This document shows, in pieces, positions 47,020-56,986 of a DNA stretch of 64,000 nt (within the stretch, counting starts at the first letter, position 1; each line of letters starts with the position of its first letter). The stretch is from contig NZ_VTTM01000004.1 in NCBI RefSeq assembly GCF_008364795.1, positions 403,297 through 467,296 of the forward strand. Direction: 5' to 3'. The stretch comes from Azospirillum oryzae (GTDB lineage: Bacteria; Pseudomonadota; Alphaproteobacteria; Azospirillales; Azospirillaceae). The notes beneath the pieces were generated by a model, which did not search any database, was not told the origin of the DNA, and saw only the letters and a program-made list of their open reading frames with translations. Both the position numbers and the translations under genes were made by a program.

Positions 47020-47976
47020 TCAGGCGTAGACGTCGGTGGTCAGGGCATCGAGGCCCGGATAGGGGCTGGCGTCGGCGAAGGCGGTCGCGGCCTCCATCGT
47101 CGCGCGGACGCGGGCTTCGATCGCGGCGACGGCTTCGGCGGTCAGGCTGCCTTCGCGTTCAAGCCGCGCGCGCAGGCACAGGATCGGGTCGCGGTCGCGC
47201 CAGTGGGCCAACTCGGCCTTGTCGACATAGCCCTGGTCGTCGGGTTCGAAATGACCTCGCAGGCGGTAGGTCATCGCCTCAAGCAGGAAGGGCTTGCCGG
47301 TGCGGCGGATGGTGTCGATGGCGGTGCTGGCGGCATCGAACATCGCCAGCGGGTCGTTGCCGTCGACAACCGCGCTCTCCACCCCCAGCGCCGCCGCCTG
47401 ACCGGCGATGCCGTCGGCCAGCATCGTCTCCTTGCGGTGGACGAAGGCCTGCCACTGGTTGTTTTCGCAGACATAGAGGATCGGCAGCTTCCACACCGCG
47501 GCGAGGTTCAGCGATTCCTGGAAGCGCCCTTCGGTGGCGGCCCCGTCGCCGAAGAAACAGGCGACGATGCCCGGCTTGTTCAGCATCGTCCGCGACAGCC
47601 CGACGCCGGTCGCCAGCGCCAGTTCGCCGCCGACGATTGTGGAGGTCAGCACGACGCCCAGTTCCTTGGCGGAGATGTGCAGCGACCCGCTCTTGCCGCC
47701 GCAATAACCGTCCTGCTTGCCCATCACCTCCGCCAGCATGCGGCCGGGATCGGCGCCGCGGGCCAGCAGGTGGCCGGCGCTGCGGTGGTTGGTCAGGATC
47801 AGGTCGTCTGCGGTCAGGGCCGAGACGACGCCGACGGCCGGAGCCTCCTGCCCCACGGAGGTGCAGGTCCCGGCGGCGCGCCCGCGCCCATGCAGGTCGA
47901 TCAGCGTTTCTTCATAGGCCCGGATCAGCATCATGCGTTCCAGGGCCTGGACAGGGTCCAGTGGACGGATGGTCAT
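47020..47976 (-). CDS. ThDP-dependent 2-oxoacid/acetoin dehydrogenase E1 alpha subunit
   Basis: The 318-residue protein contains the ThDP motif GDGAATEGRFQESLNLAAVWKLPILYVCENN (GDG...NN) and the CTSVGQEAPAVG start region of acetoin/pyruvate dehydrogenase E1 alpha. It starts at 47976 after GGGAGACC; an upstream frame to 48054 is less likely. The beta gene follows 16 bases later. A strong palindrome lies upstream at 48085-48107. Confidence 0.92.
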   Translation of the reverse strand: MTIRPLDPVQALERMMLIRAYEETLIDLHGRGRAAGTCTSVGQEAPAVGVVSALTADDLILTNHRSAGHLLARGADPGRMLAEVMGKQDGYCGGKSGSLHISAKELGVVLTSTIVGGELALATGVGLSRTMLNKPGIVACFFGDGAATEGRFQESLNLAAVWKLPILYVCENNQWQAFVHRKETMLADGIAGQAAALGVESAVVDGNDPLAMFDAASTAIDTIRRTGKPFLLEAMTYRLRGHFEPDDQGYVDKAELAHWRDRDPILCLRARLEREGSLTAEAVAAIEARVRATMEAATAFADASPYPGLDALTTDVYA

Positions 47977-48084
47977 GGTGGCGGTCTCCCTGAATTGGGG
48001 ACCATCCGGATGCGGGGATTCTTGTTCGCGGCGCCCCTGTGGCCCATCGCTCATCGAAGCGACAGGGTATGAGGCGATGTTGCA

Positions 48085-48107
48085 TTCCGAACGGTCTGTG
48101 TTCGGAA
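48085..48107. promoter_or_regulatory. palindromic operator candidate upstream of the E1 genes
   Basis: TTCCGAAC-N7-GTTCGGAA, perfect 8-bp arms, about 110 bases before the E1 alpha start. A repeated CTAACTGT (48141-48148 and 48174-48181) lies farther upstream in the same AT-rich leader. Confidence 0.5.
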
Positions 48108-48217
48108 AGGACCATAAGCGCGCTAATCGGCTTTCGGGTACTAACTGTTTCTTACTGGAATGCTAAAAGATTGCTAACTGTCTCGCGTAAGATAACTATC
48201 TGAAATATCGCGGCTTT

Positions 48218-48976
48218 TCAGTGTTGCGACCAGCGCGCCAGCCATATTGCCAGACGATCGAATCCGGCATCGATCACCACGGCAAGCGCGGCAACGATCA
48301 GGGCGCCCTGGATGACGTAGGCCTGGTTGGATCCGTTCAGCCCGACGATGATGGGCAGGCCGAGGGTCTTGGCGCCGACGGTCGACGCGATGGCGGCGGT
48401 GCCGACATTGATGATGACGGCGGTGCGCACGCCGGCCAGGATCACCGGGGCGGCCAAAGGCAGTTCCACCCGGAACAGCATCTCCGCCGGTCCCATGCCC
48501 AGGCCGCGGGCGGAATCAAGCACCGGGGCGGGCACGCCGTCCAGCCCGGCCACCGTGTTCTCCACCACCGGCAGCAGGGCGTAGAGCGTCAGCGCGATCA
48601 GCGCCGGTTCGGGCCCGAAGCCCATCACCGGCACCGCCAGCGCCAGCACCGCCACCGGCGGAAAGGTCTGGCCCATGGTGGCGACGGTTTCCAGCAGGCC
48701 GCGGAACTCCCGCCCCCATGGGCGCGTGACGGCGATGCCGGCCCCGCCGCCGAGCAGAATCGCGGCGAGGCTGGAGATGCCGACCAGCGCCATATGGTCG
48801 AGGGTCAGGCGGACGAAGCTCTCCGCCTCGTACAAAGGGCGGTCCAGGCCGGGATAGAGCGTGGCGAACAGCGGCTTCAGCGAGGGCATGCCAAGCACCA
48901 GCGCCACCAGCGCCACCAGACCCAGAATCAGGCGGTCGGTCAGAAACTCGCGCGGGGCCATGCCGGCGACGGTCAT
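48218..48976 (-). CDS. yehW: YehW-type osmoprotectant ABC transporter permease
   Basis: The 252-residue permease has about six helices, the EAA-type loop [23 protein letters not shown] and the end segment [22 protein letters not shown]. Size and gene order (binding protein, large permease, ATPase, small permease) match the E. coli yehZYXW set. It overlaps the ATPase stop (ATGA). Confidence 0.88.
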   Translation of the reverse strand: MTVAGMAPREFLTDRLILGLVALVALVLGMPSLKPLFATLYPGLDRPLYEAESFVRLTLDHMALVGISSLAAILLGGGAGIAVTRPWGREFRGLLETVATMGQTFPPVAVLALAVPVMGFGPEPALIALTLYALLPVVENTVAGLDGVPAPVLDSARGLGMGPAEMLFRVELPLAAPVILAGVRTAVIINVGTAAIASTVGAKTLGLPIIVGLNGSNQAYVIQGALIVAALAVVIDAGFDRLAIWLARWSQH

Positions 48977-49917
48977 GCCGTTCCGCCCGTGCTGGGGCGC
49001 ACGAGGTCGGACAGATGCAGCACGCCGGCCGGCCGGCCGTCGCCGTCCACCACCGGCAGCCGTTCGGTGCCGCGGGCGACCATCTCCGACAGGGCGCGGT
49101 GCAGCGGGGTCTCGGCAGCCAGCGGTTCGCCGGCCGCGCTTTCCTGCCGGCGGGCGCGGTCGCCGACCGTCTCCACCGCCAGCCGCTTCAACCCCCATTC
49201 CTCGCGCCCGACGAGGTCGCGGACCAGCGGACTGGCCGGGCGGGTCAGGATGTCGAGCGGGCTGGCGCATTGGATCAGCCGGCCATGGTCCATCACCGCG
49301 ATGCTGTCGCCCAGCCGCAAGGCCTCGTCCATGTCGTGGGTGACGAAGACCACGGTCGTGCCGGTGCGGCGGTGGATGGCCGACAGCTCCGTCTGCAGGC
49401 TGGCGCGGGTGATGGGGTCGAGCGCGCTGAATGGTTCGTCCATCAGAAGGATGCGCGGTTCCGCCGCCAACGCGCGGGCAACCCCGACGCGTTGCTGCTG
49501 TCCGCCCGACAGTTGGTGCGGATAGGCGGAGCGGTAACGGCGGGGGTCGAGGTTCAACAACTCCAGCAGTTCGGTCACCCGGTCGCGGATGCGCGCCTTG
49601 GGCCAGCCGAGCAGGCCGGGGACGGTGGCGATGTTGCGCTCCACCGTCCAGTGCGGGAACAGCCCGACCGACTGGATGACGTAGCCCATGCGCCGGCGAA
49701 GCTCCTCCGGCTTCAGCGAGGCGATGTCCTCGCCGTCGATACGGATGGCGCCCTCGTCGGCCGGGATCAGCCGGTTGATCATCCGCAGCACCGTCGATTT
49801 GCCGGAGCCGGACGGCCCGATCAGCACGCGGAACTCCCCCTCCGCCACGGTGAAGGACACGGCATCCACCGCCGTCCAGGAGCCGAAGCGCTTGGTCACG
49901 CGCTCGAATTCGATCAT
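48973..49917 (-). CDS. yehX: YehX-type osmoprotectant ABC transporter ATPase
   Basis: The 314-residue ATPase has Walker [10 protein letters not shown], signature [13 protein letters not shown], Walker [14 protein letters not shown], and a C-terminal CBS-like region ([27 protein letters not shown]) typical of ProV/OpuA-type proteins that sense ionic strength. It overlaps both neighbouring genes. Confidence 0.9.
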   Translation of the reverse strand: MIEFERVTKRFGSWTAVDAVSFTVAEGEFRVLIGPSGSGKSTVLRMINRLIPADEGAIRIDGEDIASLKPEELRRRMGYVIQSVGLFPHWTVERNIATVPGLLGWPKARIRDRVTELLELLNLDPRRYRSAYPHQLSGGQQQRVGVARALAAEPRILLMDEPFSALDPITRASLQTELSAIHRRTGTTVVFVTHDMDEALRLGDSIAVMDHGRLIQCASPLDILTRPASPLVRDLVGREEWGLKRLAVETVGDRARRQESAAGEPLAAETPLHRALSEMVARGTERLPVVDGDGRPAGVLHLSDLVRPSTGGTA

Positions 49918-51098
49918 GGCGCACTCCTTCCCGGCAGAACGCCGATGCGGTGGGTGGCGGCGGCGATGCCGATGGACAACAGGGCGTCGGCCGCCACCGC
50001 CAGCAGGATGACGGGAACGGCCCCCAGCAGCACGAGGTCCAGCGCGTTTGCGAAAAGCCCCTGGAACATGATGGCGCCGAGGCCCCCGGCCCCGATCAGC
50101 GCCGCCACCGCCGCCAGCCCCACCGCCTGGACCACGGTGATGCGCAGCCCCGACAAAAAGACCGGCAGCGCCAGCGGCAGGTCGACGCGCAGGAAGATCT
50201 GGCGCGGCGTCAGCCCCATGCCCCTCGCGGCCTCCCGCACCGGAGCAGGGACGCCGTCCAGCCCGACCGCGGTGTTGCGCACGATCGGCAGCAGCGAATA
50301 GAGCGTCAGCGCGATCACCGCCGGCAGCGGCCCGACCCCGCTGATCCCCGATCCCGGCAGCATGGCGCCGAGTGCGGCAAGCGGCGCCATCAGCAGCCCG
50401 AACAGGGCGATGGACGGCACAGTCTGCACCACGTTCAGGATCGGGAATACCGCGCGTCCGACCGCCTGCACCCGATGAGCCGCCACGCCCAGCGGCAGGC
50501 CGATCAGCAGCGTCGGGACCAGCGCCGCCGCCACAAGCAAGGCATGGCGCAACACGGCGTCGGCGAACACCTCCCGCCGGTTGGCGTATTCCTTGAGGAT
50601 CGACAGGGCGTCGAGATGGCCGGAGACCAGTTGCAGGGCTACAAGCCCGGCGATCGCCGCACCGACCGCCATCCGGCCGACGGCGCCGAGCCCCAGCCGG
50701 CGCGCGGCATCGACCGCCGCCAACAGACCCGCCGCCGCCATCACCCAGAAGCCGGAGGCGAAGGAGGTTCGTGCCGCCGCGGACGCTCCCTGCGCCAGCG
50801 CCGCCGCCTGGGCGCCCGCCAGCCAGACCAGCCCGGCCGTGAACAGCCCGCCAGCCGCGACGGTCAGTCCGAGGCCGAAGCGGGTGGGCCGCAGGAAGGG
50901 CGTCGCCAACAGGACCAGCCCCGGCAGCAGGGCCGCGGCCCCGCCCAATCCCTGCACCGTCGCCCACAGCGGAACCGGCCGGCCGGACAATAGACGGTTC
51001 GGTGCGAAGCCGAGGAACGGCAATGCGACGGCGGCGGCCAGAGCGGCCAGAGCCATCAGCAGGGCGACGCGGTTGTACAGGCGAAGGCGGCTGGTCAC
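49914..51098 (-). CDS. yehY: YehY-type osmoprotectant ABC transporter permease (large)
   Basis: The 394-residue permease has about five extra N-terminal helices before the standard permease domain ([25 protein letters not shown] ... [23 protein letters not shown]). The large form is diagnostic of YehY (~385 residues). It lies ten bases after the binding-protein gene. Confidence 0.88.
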   Translation of the reverse strand: MTSRLRLYNRVALLMALAALAAAVALPFLGFAPNRLLSGRPVPLWATVQGLGGAAALLPGLVLLATPFLRPTRFGLGLTVAAGGLFTAGLVWLAGAQAAALAQGASAAARTSFASGFWVMAAAGLLAAVDAARRLGLGAVGRMAVGAAIAGLVALQLVSGHLDALSILKEYANRREVFADAVLRHALLVAAALVPTLLIGLPLGVAAHRVQAVGRAVFPILNVVQTVPSIALFGLLMAPLAALGAMLPGSGISGVGPLPAVIALTLYSLLPIVRNTAVGLDGVPAPVREAARGMGLTPRQIFLRVDLPLALPVFLSGLRITVVQAVGLAAVAALIGAGGLGAIMFQGLFANALDLVLLGAVPVILLAVAADALLSIGIAAATHRIGVLPGRSAP

Positions 51099-51107
51099 GT
51101 CGTCGGC

Positions 51108-52040
51108 TTACTTCAGGAAGCCCTTGGACTTCAGGTATTCGGTGGCGACCTGCTTCTGGTCCTGCCCCTCCACCGAGATCTTGGCGTTCAACCGGCGCAG
51201 CGTTTCGGCATCCAGGCTGGCGAAGACCGGGTTCAGCAGGTCGGCGATCTTCGGGTTGGCCGCCAGCACCGAGGCCCGGACGGTCGGCGCCGGCTCATAC
51301 ACCATCTGCGCGCCCTTGGTGTCGGCGAGGACGACGAGGTCGAGTGCGGCGATGGCTCCGTCAGTCCCATAAACCATGGCGGTGTTGACGCCGGAGGTCT
51401 GTTCCGCCGCCGCGCGGATGGTCGCGGCAGTGTCGCCGCCGGCCAGCACGAGCATCTGGTCGGGCTTCAGCGTGAAGCCGTAGGTCTGCTGGAAGGAGGG
51501 CAGGGCCGCCGGGCTCTCCACGAACTCGGCCGACGCGGCGACCTTCGCCTTGCCGCCGCCGCCGACCCACTTGGCGAAATCCTCCATCGTCTTCAGCGTG
51601 TTGGCGTCGGCCACGTCATGGCGCACGGCCAGGGCCCAGGTGTTGTTGGCCGGGGCCGGCTTCAGCCAGACGATGTCGTTCTTCTCCTTGTCGAGCTGAC
51701 GGACCTTGTCATAGCCGGCGCCGGCCTTCTTCCAGACCGGATCGCTGTCGATGTTGAAGAAGAACGCGCCGTTGCCGGTGTATTCGGGATAGATGTCGAT
51801 CTCGCCGGACAGCAGCGCGCCGCGCACGATCTTGGTCGGACCCAACTGTATCTTGTTTTCCGTCGGGATGCCGTTGGCCTGCAGCACCTGGAGGATCATG
51901 GTGCCGAGCAGTCCGCTTTCCGCATCCAGCTTGGACCCGACGCGCACCGCGTCCGCGGCCTGCGCCGTACCGGCGACCAGCCCGAATGCCAGCACCGCCG
52001 CCCCCATGATGGCGCGGCCCTTGTTGAAGATCGTGAACAC
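51108..52040 (-). CDS. osmF: OsmF/YehZ-type glycine-betaine-like binding protein
   Basis: The 310-residue protein has a signal peptide cleaved near AQA-ADA (~28). Its OpuAC domain contains VRVGSKLDAESGLLGTMILQVLQANG and LLSGEIDIYPEYTGNGAFFF. YehZ homologues bind glycine betaine weakly, so the natural ligand may be a different quaternary amine. It heads the transporter operon. Confidence 0.92.
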   Translation of the reverse strand: MFTIFNKGRAIMGAAVLAFGLVAGTAQAADAVRVGSKLDAESGLLGTMILQVLQANGIPTENKIQLGPTKIVRGALLSGEIDIYPEYTGNGAFFFNIDSDPVWKKAGAGYDKVRQLDKEKNDIVWLKPAPANNTWALAVRHDVADANTLKTMEDFAKWVGGGGKAKVAASAEFVESPAALPSFQQTYGFTLKPDQMLVLAGGDTAATIRAAAEQTSGVNTAMVYGTDGAIAALDLVVLADTKGAQMVYEPAPTVRASVLAANPKIADLLNPVFASLDAETLRRLNAKISVEGQDQKQVATEYLKSKGFLK

Positions 52041-52208
52041 CCCTGAACCTCCCCCTGAAAGTATTGGGGAAAGGATGGGTGACGGCGTCGCTTACGGCAA
52101 GCCGCGCTTTTCGTCTGTCCGGTCCCGGATATGCGTTTCAGCCTATTCCACGGAGGAACTTCCCATTGCCACGGTCTGTTGTACGGGAAACCGCAACAGG
52201 AGGACCCG

Positions 52209-52385
52209 ATGTCCCAGGGCGACAAGGACAAATACACCGACAAGCAGAAACGCAAGGCCGAGCATATCGAGGAGGGCTACGAAAAGCGCGGAGTCTCACA
52301 CGACGAGGCGGAACGGCGGGCGTGGGCGACCGTCAACAAGCAGGATGGCGGCGGCAAGAAGGGTGGATCGGGCGACAAGGCCTGA
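52209..52385 (+). CDS. small stress-type / plasmid-stabilisation-annotated protein
   Basis: The 58-residue hydrophilic protein reads MSQGDKDKYTDKQKRKAEHIEEGY, then GVSHDEAERRAWATVNKQDGGG with a Lys/Gly tail. It belongs to a widespread small family often labelled plasmid stabilisation or stress-induced; no toxin partner is adjacent. AGGAGGA lies five bases before the ATG. Function unproven. Confidence 0.85.
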   Translation: MSQGDKDKYTDKQKRKAEHIEEGYEKRGVSHDEAERRAWATVNKQDGGGKKGGSGDKA

Positions 52386-52413
52386 ACGGCCGCCGCCCGG
52401 CGCGCCCGGTGAG

Positions 52414-52974
52414 CTACAGGCTTTCGATGATTCCGGCGGTGGTGGCCACCTCGCAGAATTCATAGCGCAACGTGGCGACATGAACCGTGTGGACCTGCTC
52501 CGCCGGGATCGTCCCGCCCTGGCTATCCGGCAGTTCGAAGCAATCGCAAGCGTCGCTGACCAGCGTGATCGGCCATCCCAGATTGGCGCCGGTGCGGATC
52601 GTGGTCGACACGCACATGTCGGTCGAGATACCGAACACCACCAGCCGTTCGATGCCGAGCCGGCGCAGCCGCAAATCCAGATCGGTGCCGATGAAGGCGG
52701 AATTGACGCTCTTGGCGACCACCGCTTCGCCATCCAGCGGCTCGAATCCTTCGCGGAATTGGTTTCCGGGCTGGCCAACGCGAAGGGTGGAGGTCGGCCC
52801 CGCCGAATCGTGACGCACATGGATCACCGGTCGGCCGCTGCGCCGCCAGGCAGCGAGAAGGCGCAGGCCGTTGTGGTCGGCCGCGCGGTTCCAGCGCTTC
52901 GGCCAGGACGGCCCGTCGAAGGCGCGCTGCATATCCACCGGCAGCAGAAGCGAGTTGGCCGGAAGCAAGGTCAT
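52414..52974 (-). CDS. isochorismatase-family cysteine hydrolase
   Basis: The 186-residue protein has the catalytic triad of the family: D14 in LPVDMQ, Lys in VAKSVNSAF and Cys in GISTDMCVSTT. Members hydrolyse amides such as nicotinamide, biuret or N-carbamoyl compounds. The ATG at 52974 follows GGAG. It is divergent from the Lrp-type gene, which may regulate it. Confidence 0.9.
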   Translation of the reverse strand: MTLLPANSLLLPVDMQRAFDGPSWPKRWNRAADHNGLRLLAAWRRSGRPVIHVRHDSAGPTSTLRVGQPGNQFREGFEPLDGEAVVAKSVNSAFIGTDLDLRLRRLGIERLVVFGISTDMCVSTTIRTGANLGWPITLVSDACDCFELPDSQGGTIPAEQVHTVHVATLRYEFCEVATTAGIIESL

Positions 52975-53109
52975 TGGATACTCCGTGCAAATCGTCCATG
53001 GTCCCTGTCCGCTAAGTTCCGCCGAAAGGCTGCCGGTTGCAGCCCGGCAAGATGCCGGCCGACCGGCATTTCGCCGCCGGGTGCGGGTGTGGGGGGTATG
53101 GGGTCGGGG

Positions 53110-53529
53110 ATGGACGAGAAGGACAGGCTTCTGCTGGCGGCCTTGCGCAAGGACGCCCGCCGCACGCTGGTGGCGCTGGCCCGCGACGTCGGGCTGTCGC
53201 GCAGCGCCACCCAGGAACGGTTGGACCGGCTGCTGAAATCGGGGGTCATCCGGGGCTTCACGACGGTCGAGGAGGGCCCGGCCGCCGACGGTGTCGCCGC
53301 CTATTTCCTGCTGCGCCATGAACCCGGGCGGAGCTGTGCCCAGCTGGTCCCCAAGCTGCGGCGGATCCCCGGCATCGTCGCGATGGATGCGGTGGCCGGG
53401 GCGATCGATCTGGTCATCCGGGCGGAGGCACCCGACATCCGCGGCATCGAGGCGATCCGCGCCGCCATCGCCGGACTGCCCGGCGTAGCCGACGTGACGA
53501 CGCAGATGGTGCTCGAACGGTTCTTATAG
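53110..53529 (+). CDS. Lrp/AsnC-family transcriptional regulator
   Basis: The 139-residue protein has an N-terminal HTH (MDEKDRLLLAALRKDARRTLVALARDVGLSRSATQERLDRLLKSG) and a C-terminal RAM-type ligand domain. Such proteins respond to amino acids. It is divergent from the isochorismatase gene. The ATG at 53098, four codons earlier, is also possible. Confidence 0.88.
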   Translation: MDEKDRLLLAALRKDARRTLVALARDVGLSRSATQERLDRLLKSGVIRGFTTVEEGPAADGVAAYFLLRHEPGRSCAQLVPKLRRIPGIVAMDAVAGAIDLVIRAEAPDIRGIEAIRAAIAGLPGVADVTTQMVLERFL

Positions 53530-53539
53530 AGACGGGAGG

Positions 53540-54658
53540 TCAGGCGCCGCGATAGGTCCACTCCGTCCCCAGAGCCGCGGCGTCGCGGTCGCGCAGAACG
53601 GCAACGTCGGCATGGGCCGGTGACAGTTCGCAGACCGGGTCGGTGGCATCGGCGCTGCCGGCGAGCGCCAGGGCCTGGCAGCGGCAACCGCCCCAATCCT
53701 CTTCCTTATGGTCGCAGGATTGGCAGGGCTCCGGCATCCAGTCGGTGCCGCGATAGCGGGTGAAGGCCGGACCATCGCGCCAGATCTCGGACAGGCTGCG
53801 GTCGTGCACCGTCTCGAATTCCATTCCCGGAATCGTCTCCGCCGCGTGGCAGGGCAGGACCCGGCCGCGCGGGTTCACGTTCATGAAGCGGCGCGCCCAG
53901 CCGCCCATGCAGCTTTTCGGCCGGCGGGCGTAATAGTCGGGCACGACGTAATCGACCACGATCCGCCCGGCCAGTTCGGGCAGGCGGGCGCGCACCGCGG
54001 CGTCCATGGCCAGCAGCTGGTCGCGCGACGGCATCAGCGCCGCGCGGTTGGCGAGCGCCCAGCCGTAATATTGCACGTTGGCGATCTCGATCCGCCCGGC
54101 GCCGAGATCCATCGCCAGATCGATGACGTCGTTCACCCGGTCGATGTTGTGGCGATGCAGCACCGCGTTGATGGTCAACGCCAGACCCTGCCGGACAACC
54201 GCCCGTGCGACCTCCAGCTTCTTGGCATGGCCGCCCTTGAAGCCGCCGACCCGATCGGCCCCGGCGGCCTCCGCGTCCTGCAGGCTGATCTGCACATGCT
54301 GAAGCCCGGCCCGCTGCAACCGCTCCAGCCGCGGCTGGTCGAGCAGCACGGCCGAGGTGATGAGATTGCTGTAGAGACCGATTTCCGTAGCGTGGGCGAC
54401 CAGCTCCTCCAGATCCTTGCGGACGCAGGGCTCGCCGCCGGAGAAATGGACCTGCAGGGCGCCGACGTCGGCCGCCTCGTCCAGCACGCGCTTCCAGGTA
54501 GCGGTGTCCAGTTCGGCGCTGGCGGGGTCGAGCGCCACGGGGTTGGAGCAGTAGGGGCAGCGCAGCGGGCAGCGGTGCGTCAGCTCCATCAGCACGGCAA
54601 AGGGCGGGGCCGGTTCGGCATTGGAAGCGGCGGCGAAGGCGGGCAGGGCGCAGTTCAT
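53540..54658 (-). CDS. pqqE: PqqE, radical-SAM PqqA cross-linking enzyme
   Basis: The 372-residue radical-SAM enzyme has the CX3CX2C cluster at C30, C34 and C37 (CPLRCPYC) and C-terminal auxiliary-cluster cysteines in [15 protein letters not shown] and [16 protein letters not shown]. It joins Glu and Tyr of PqqA, with PqqD as chaperone, in the first step of PQQ synthesis. I chose the ATG at 54658; AGGAG lies about nine bases before it. Confidence 0.97.
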   Translation of the reverse strand: MNCALPAFAAASNAEPAPPFAVLMELTHRCPLRCPYCSNPVALDPASAELDTATWKRVLDEAADVGALQVHFSGGEPCVRKDLEELVAHATEIGLYSNLITSAVLLDQPRLERLQRAGLQHVQISLQDAEAAGADRVGGFKGGHAKKLEVARAVVRQGLALTINAVLHRHNIDRVNDVIDLAMDLGAGRIEIANVQYYGWALANRAALMPSRDQLLAMDAAVRARLPELAGRIVVDYVVPDYYARRPKSCMGGWARRFMNVNPRGRVLPCHAAETIPGMEFETVHDRSLSEIWRDGPAFTRYRGTDWMPEPCQSCDHKEEDWGGCRCQALALAGSADATDPVCELSPAHADVAVLRDRDAAALGTEWTYRGA

Positions 54659-54683
54659 TGGACGCATCTCCTGGGGAGGCACC

Positions 54684-54980
54684 TCATGTGATGACATAGC
54701 CCTTGTTGCGCAAGTCGGTCAGCATCTCCAGAACGTCGGCGGCGACCTCGGTGCGCGGGGCATCATACTCCACGGTCAGCCGGTCGATGCCGGCCGCCAC
54801 GTCGGCGATCTCCGGCCCGACGCAGGCGCGGACGATCGCCAGCGCCATCTCGTCCAGCACCAGAAGCCGTTCCGGCCCCATCAGCATCCACTGCTCGCGG
54901 CGGCGGTCGTTGCGCAGCATGACGCCGGGGGCCAGCCGCAGCCGGTCGGTCTCTGTCAGATGGGGGGCGATCGCGTTCAC
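54684..54980 (-). CDS. pqqD: PqqD, peptide chaperone
   Basis: The 98-residue protein reads [38 protein letters not shown] and ends [12 protein letters not shown], the RRE-type fold that binds PqqA for PqqE. It starts with GTG at 54980, overlapping the pqqC stop (GTGA). Confidence 0.96.
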   Translation of the reverse strand: MNAIAPHLTETDRLRLAPGVMLRNDRRREQWMLMGPERLLVLDEMALAIVRACVGPEIADVAAGIDRLTVEYDAPRTEVAADVLEMLTDLRNKGYVIT

Positions 54981-55753
54981 CGGCTGTACCGCGTCGGTTC
55001 CATGTCCGCCGGCACGAAGGCGCCGGGCGGGATCAGGTTGGGGGTGACATAGGCATGGTGCAGGGCGTCCAGCTGCGCCCACAGCAGTTCCGTCTTGAAG
55101 CGCAGGGCGCGCAGGCATTGCCGCTGCTGTTCGGCCGTCTTGGCGTTGGTCAGCACATAGTCCAGCCCGAACTCCACGTCGCGCGGCGCCTCGTCCAGCC
55201 GCTTGCGGAAGTAGGACAGCGTGCTGTCGTTGGCGAAGGCATAGTTCTGCTCGAAGCCGGCGATGCGCTCGCGGTGGATCGACGGCGCGAACAACTCGGT
55301 CAGCGAGGACGCCACCGCTTCCAGCAGCGAATGGTCGCGGACGAAGTTGACATAGGCGTCCACCGCGAAGCGGGTGGCGGGCAGGATGCCTTCCAGAGAC
55401 TTCACATAGTCGCGATCCAACCCAAGCCCGTCGGTGAGGCGCAGCCAGCGTTCGATGCCGCCGACCTTCGTCTCGTCCATCTCGCCGGTCTGGGTCAGCC
55501 CGTCATGGTCCAGTACGCGCTGCATCCAGGCGCGGCGCAGCGCCGGGTCGTCCATGCGCGACATGATGGTCAGATCCTTGCGCGGGATCGACACCTGATA
55601 ATAGAAGCGGTTCAGCGCCCAGGCCTGGATCTGCCCCTTTTGCAACTTGCCGCCGTGCAGAAGCTGATGGAACGGGTGGAGGTCGTGATACTGCCGCTCG
55701 CCGATCGCATAGAGGGCGGCGCGGAACTCCTCGCGGGATATGAATTCGGTCAT
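54977..55753 (-). CDS. pqqC: PqqC, cofactorless oxidase of the last PQQ step
   Basis: The 258-residue protein is a haem-oxygenase-fold PQQ synthase with motifs YHDLHPFHQLLHGGKL, NRFYYQVSIPRKD and ERIAGFEQNYAF. It oxidises the ring-closed intermediate to PQQ. It overlaps pqqB by four bases. Confidence 0.98.
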   Translation of the reverse strand: MTEFISREEFRAALYAIGERQYHDLHPFHQLLHGGKLQKGQIQAWALNRFYYQVSIPRKDLTIMSRMDDPALRRAWMQRVLDHDGLTQTGEMDETKVGGIERWLRLTDGLGLDRDYVKSLEGILPATRFAVDAYVNFVRDHSLLEAVASSLTELFAPSIHRERIAGFEQNYAFANDSTLSYFRKRLDEAPRDVEFGLDYVLTNAKTAEQQRQCLRALRFKTELLWAQLDALHHAYVTPNLIPPGAFVPADMEPTRYSR

Positions 55754-56682
55754 AGGGTCAGCTCCAGCCCATCATGGGCGATGCGCCAGCCGGCCGCCTC
55801 GGCTTCCGCCCGTTCGGGCGAATCCTCCAGCAGGGCGGGGTTCGTGTTGTTGATGTGGATGTAGATCTTGCGGGCGACATTCAGCGGCGCGAAGGCGGCC
55901 ATGCTGCCGGCATGTCCCGACATCGGCATGTGGCCCATGCGTGCAGCCGTCTTCACCCCGGTGCCGCTGCGGATCATCTCGTCGTCGGTCCAGGTGGTGC
56001 CGTCGAACAGCACGAGCGGCGCACCGAACAGCCGGTCGGCCAGCCAGCCCGGCATGCCGGCACAGCCGGGGATGTAGAAGAAGCCGTCGCTTGAGCCGTC
56101 GGTCGGGCGGATGCGCAACGCGACCGTGTCCTCCGCGACGGAACCGAAGCCGGGGCCGGCCGACGCATCCTCCAGATAGAGCGCCACCTTGCCGGGCACC
56201 GCGAACGCCTCCACCTCCAGCCCCAGCGGCCGGCCGTCGGCGCCGGCGGGCTGGAAGGGCTGGCCCAGCGCCACCGGCCGGCGGGCGACCAGTTCCGGGT
56301 TCAGCACGTTGAAGACGCTGTTGGCGGCCAGCACGCCATGGACGCGCGGCGTGGCATAGACGGCGAAGGGGTGGGATTCACGCAGGGTCAGCAGCCCCGC
56401 GACATGGTCGATGTCGGCGTTGGTCAGCAGGGCCGCGCTGATCGGATTGCCGCGCAAGGCCCCTTGGGGATGAAGCTGTGGGTTGGCGAGCAACTGCGCG
56501 CCGAGGTCGGGCGAGGCGTTCAGCAGCAGCCAGCGCTCGCCGTCGGCGGTAACCGCCAGCGACGATTGGGTGCGCGGCTTTGCCGCCGGGTCGCCGGAAC
56601 GGGCACGGCGGCATCCCTCGCAGGCGCAGTTCCATTGCGGGAAGCCCCCGCCGGCCGCCGAACCGAGTACGAGAATCTTCAT
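55750..56682 (-). CDS. pqqB: PqqB, metallo-beta-lactamase-fold oxidoreductase
   Basis: The 310-residue protein starts MKILVLGSAAGGGFPQWNCACEGC, with zinc-site cysteines. It contains the metal motif NADIDHVAGLL and ends HINNTNPAL...GLEL. PqqB hydroxylates the cross-linked tyrosine. I chose the ATG at 56682; 56700 would add six residues. Confidence 0.97.
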   Translation of the reverse strand: MKILVLGSAAGGGFPQWNCACEGCRRARSGDPAAKPRTQSSLAVTADGERWLLLNASPDLGAQLLANPQLHPQGALRGNPISAALLTNADIDHVAGLLTLRESHPFAVYATPRVHGVLAANSVFNVLNPELVARRPVALGQPFQPAGADGRPLGLEVEAFAVPGKVALYLEDASAGPGFGSVAEDTVALRIRPTDGSSDGFFYIPGCAGMPGWLADRLFGAPLVLFDGTTWTDDEMIRSGTGVKTAARMGHMPMSGHAGSMAAFAPLNVARKIYIHINNTNPALLEDSPERAEAEAAGWRIAHDGLELTL

Positions 56683-56769
56683 GGCCACCGTCTCATGCAC
56701 GGTCCTGGGAGAGAAAGGGCCGGGGAAGAGGATGTCACGCCGTCCTTCCCCGGTCTCCGATCGTCCGGC

Positions 56770-56850
56770 TTACAGGCCGGCGCAGGCGTAAGCGTTGATT
56801 TCGGTGCCGACGGCGATCTCGGTGGTCTTGGGTTTGCGCCAGGTCTTCAT
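56770..56850 (-). CDS. pqqA: PqqA, precursor peptide
   Basis: The 26-residue peptide MKTWRKPKTTEIAVGTEINAYACAGL carries E17-x3-Y21, the two residues fused into PQQ. It is short for a coding gene but ideal for PqqA (23-29 residues). AGGAG lies about nine bases before its ATG. It is the first gene of pqqABCDE. Confidence 0.97.
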   Translation of the reverse strand: MKTWRKPKTTEIAVGTEINAYACAGL

Positions 56851-56919
56851 CGCGTGATACTCCTGCTTGCTGACTGTTGCTGACCATGATGGTTGGCAAG
56901 GTGAAGAGTAGCGGTCGGG

Positions 56920-56933
56920 GGCGGTCGACCGCC
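56920..56933. promoter_or_regulatory. 14-bp palindrome upstream of pqqA
   Basis: GGCGGTCGACCGCC, perfect, about 70 bases before the pqqA start. It may be an operator or a 5' leader element; GC-rich palindromes also arise by chance in this genome. Confidence 0.35.
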
Positions 56934-56986
56934 ATGCTACCATGGTGTAATCCGCCACCTCTTTCGGCGCCGGACCACCTGCGGCG

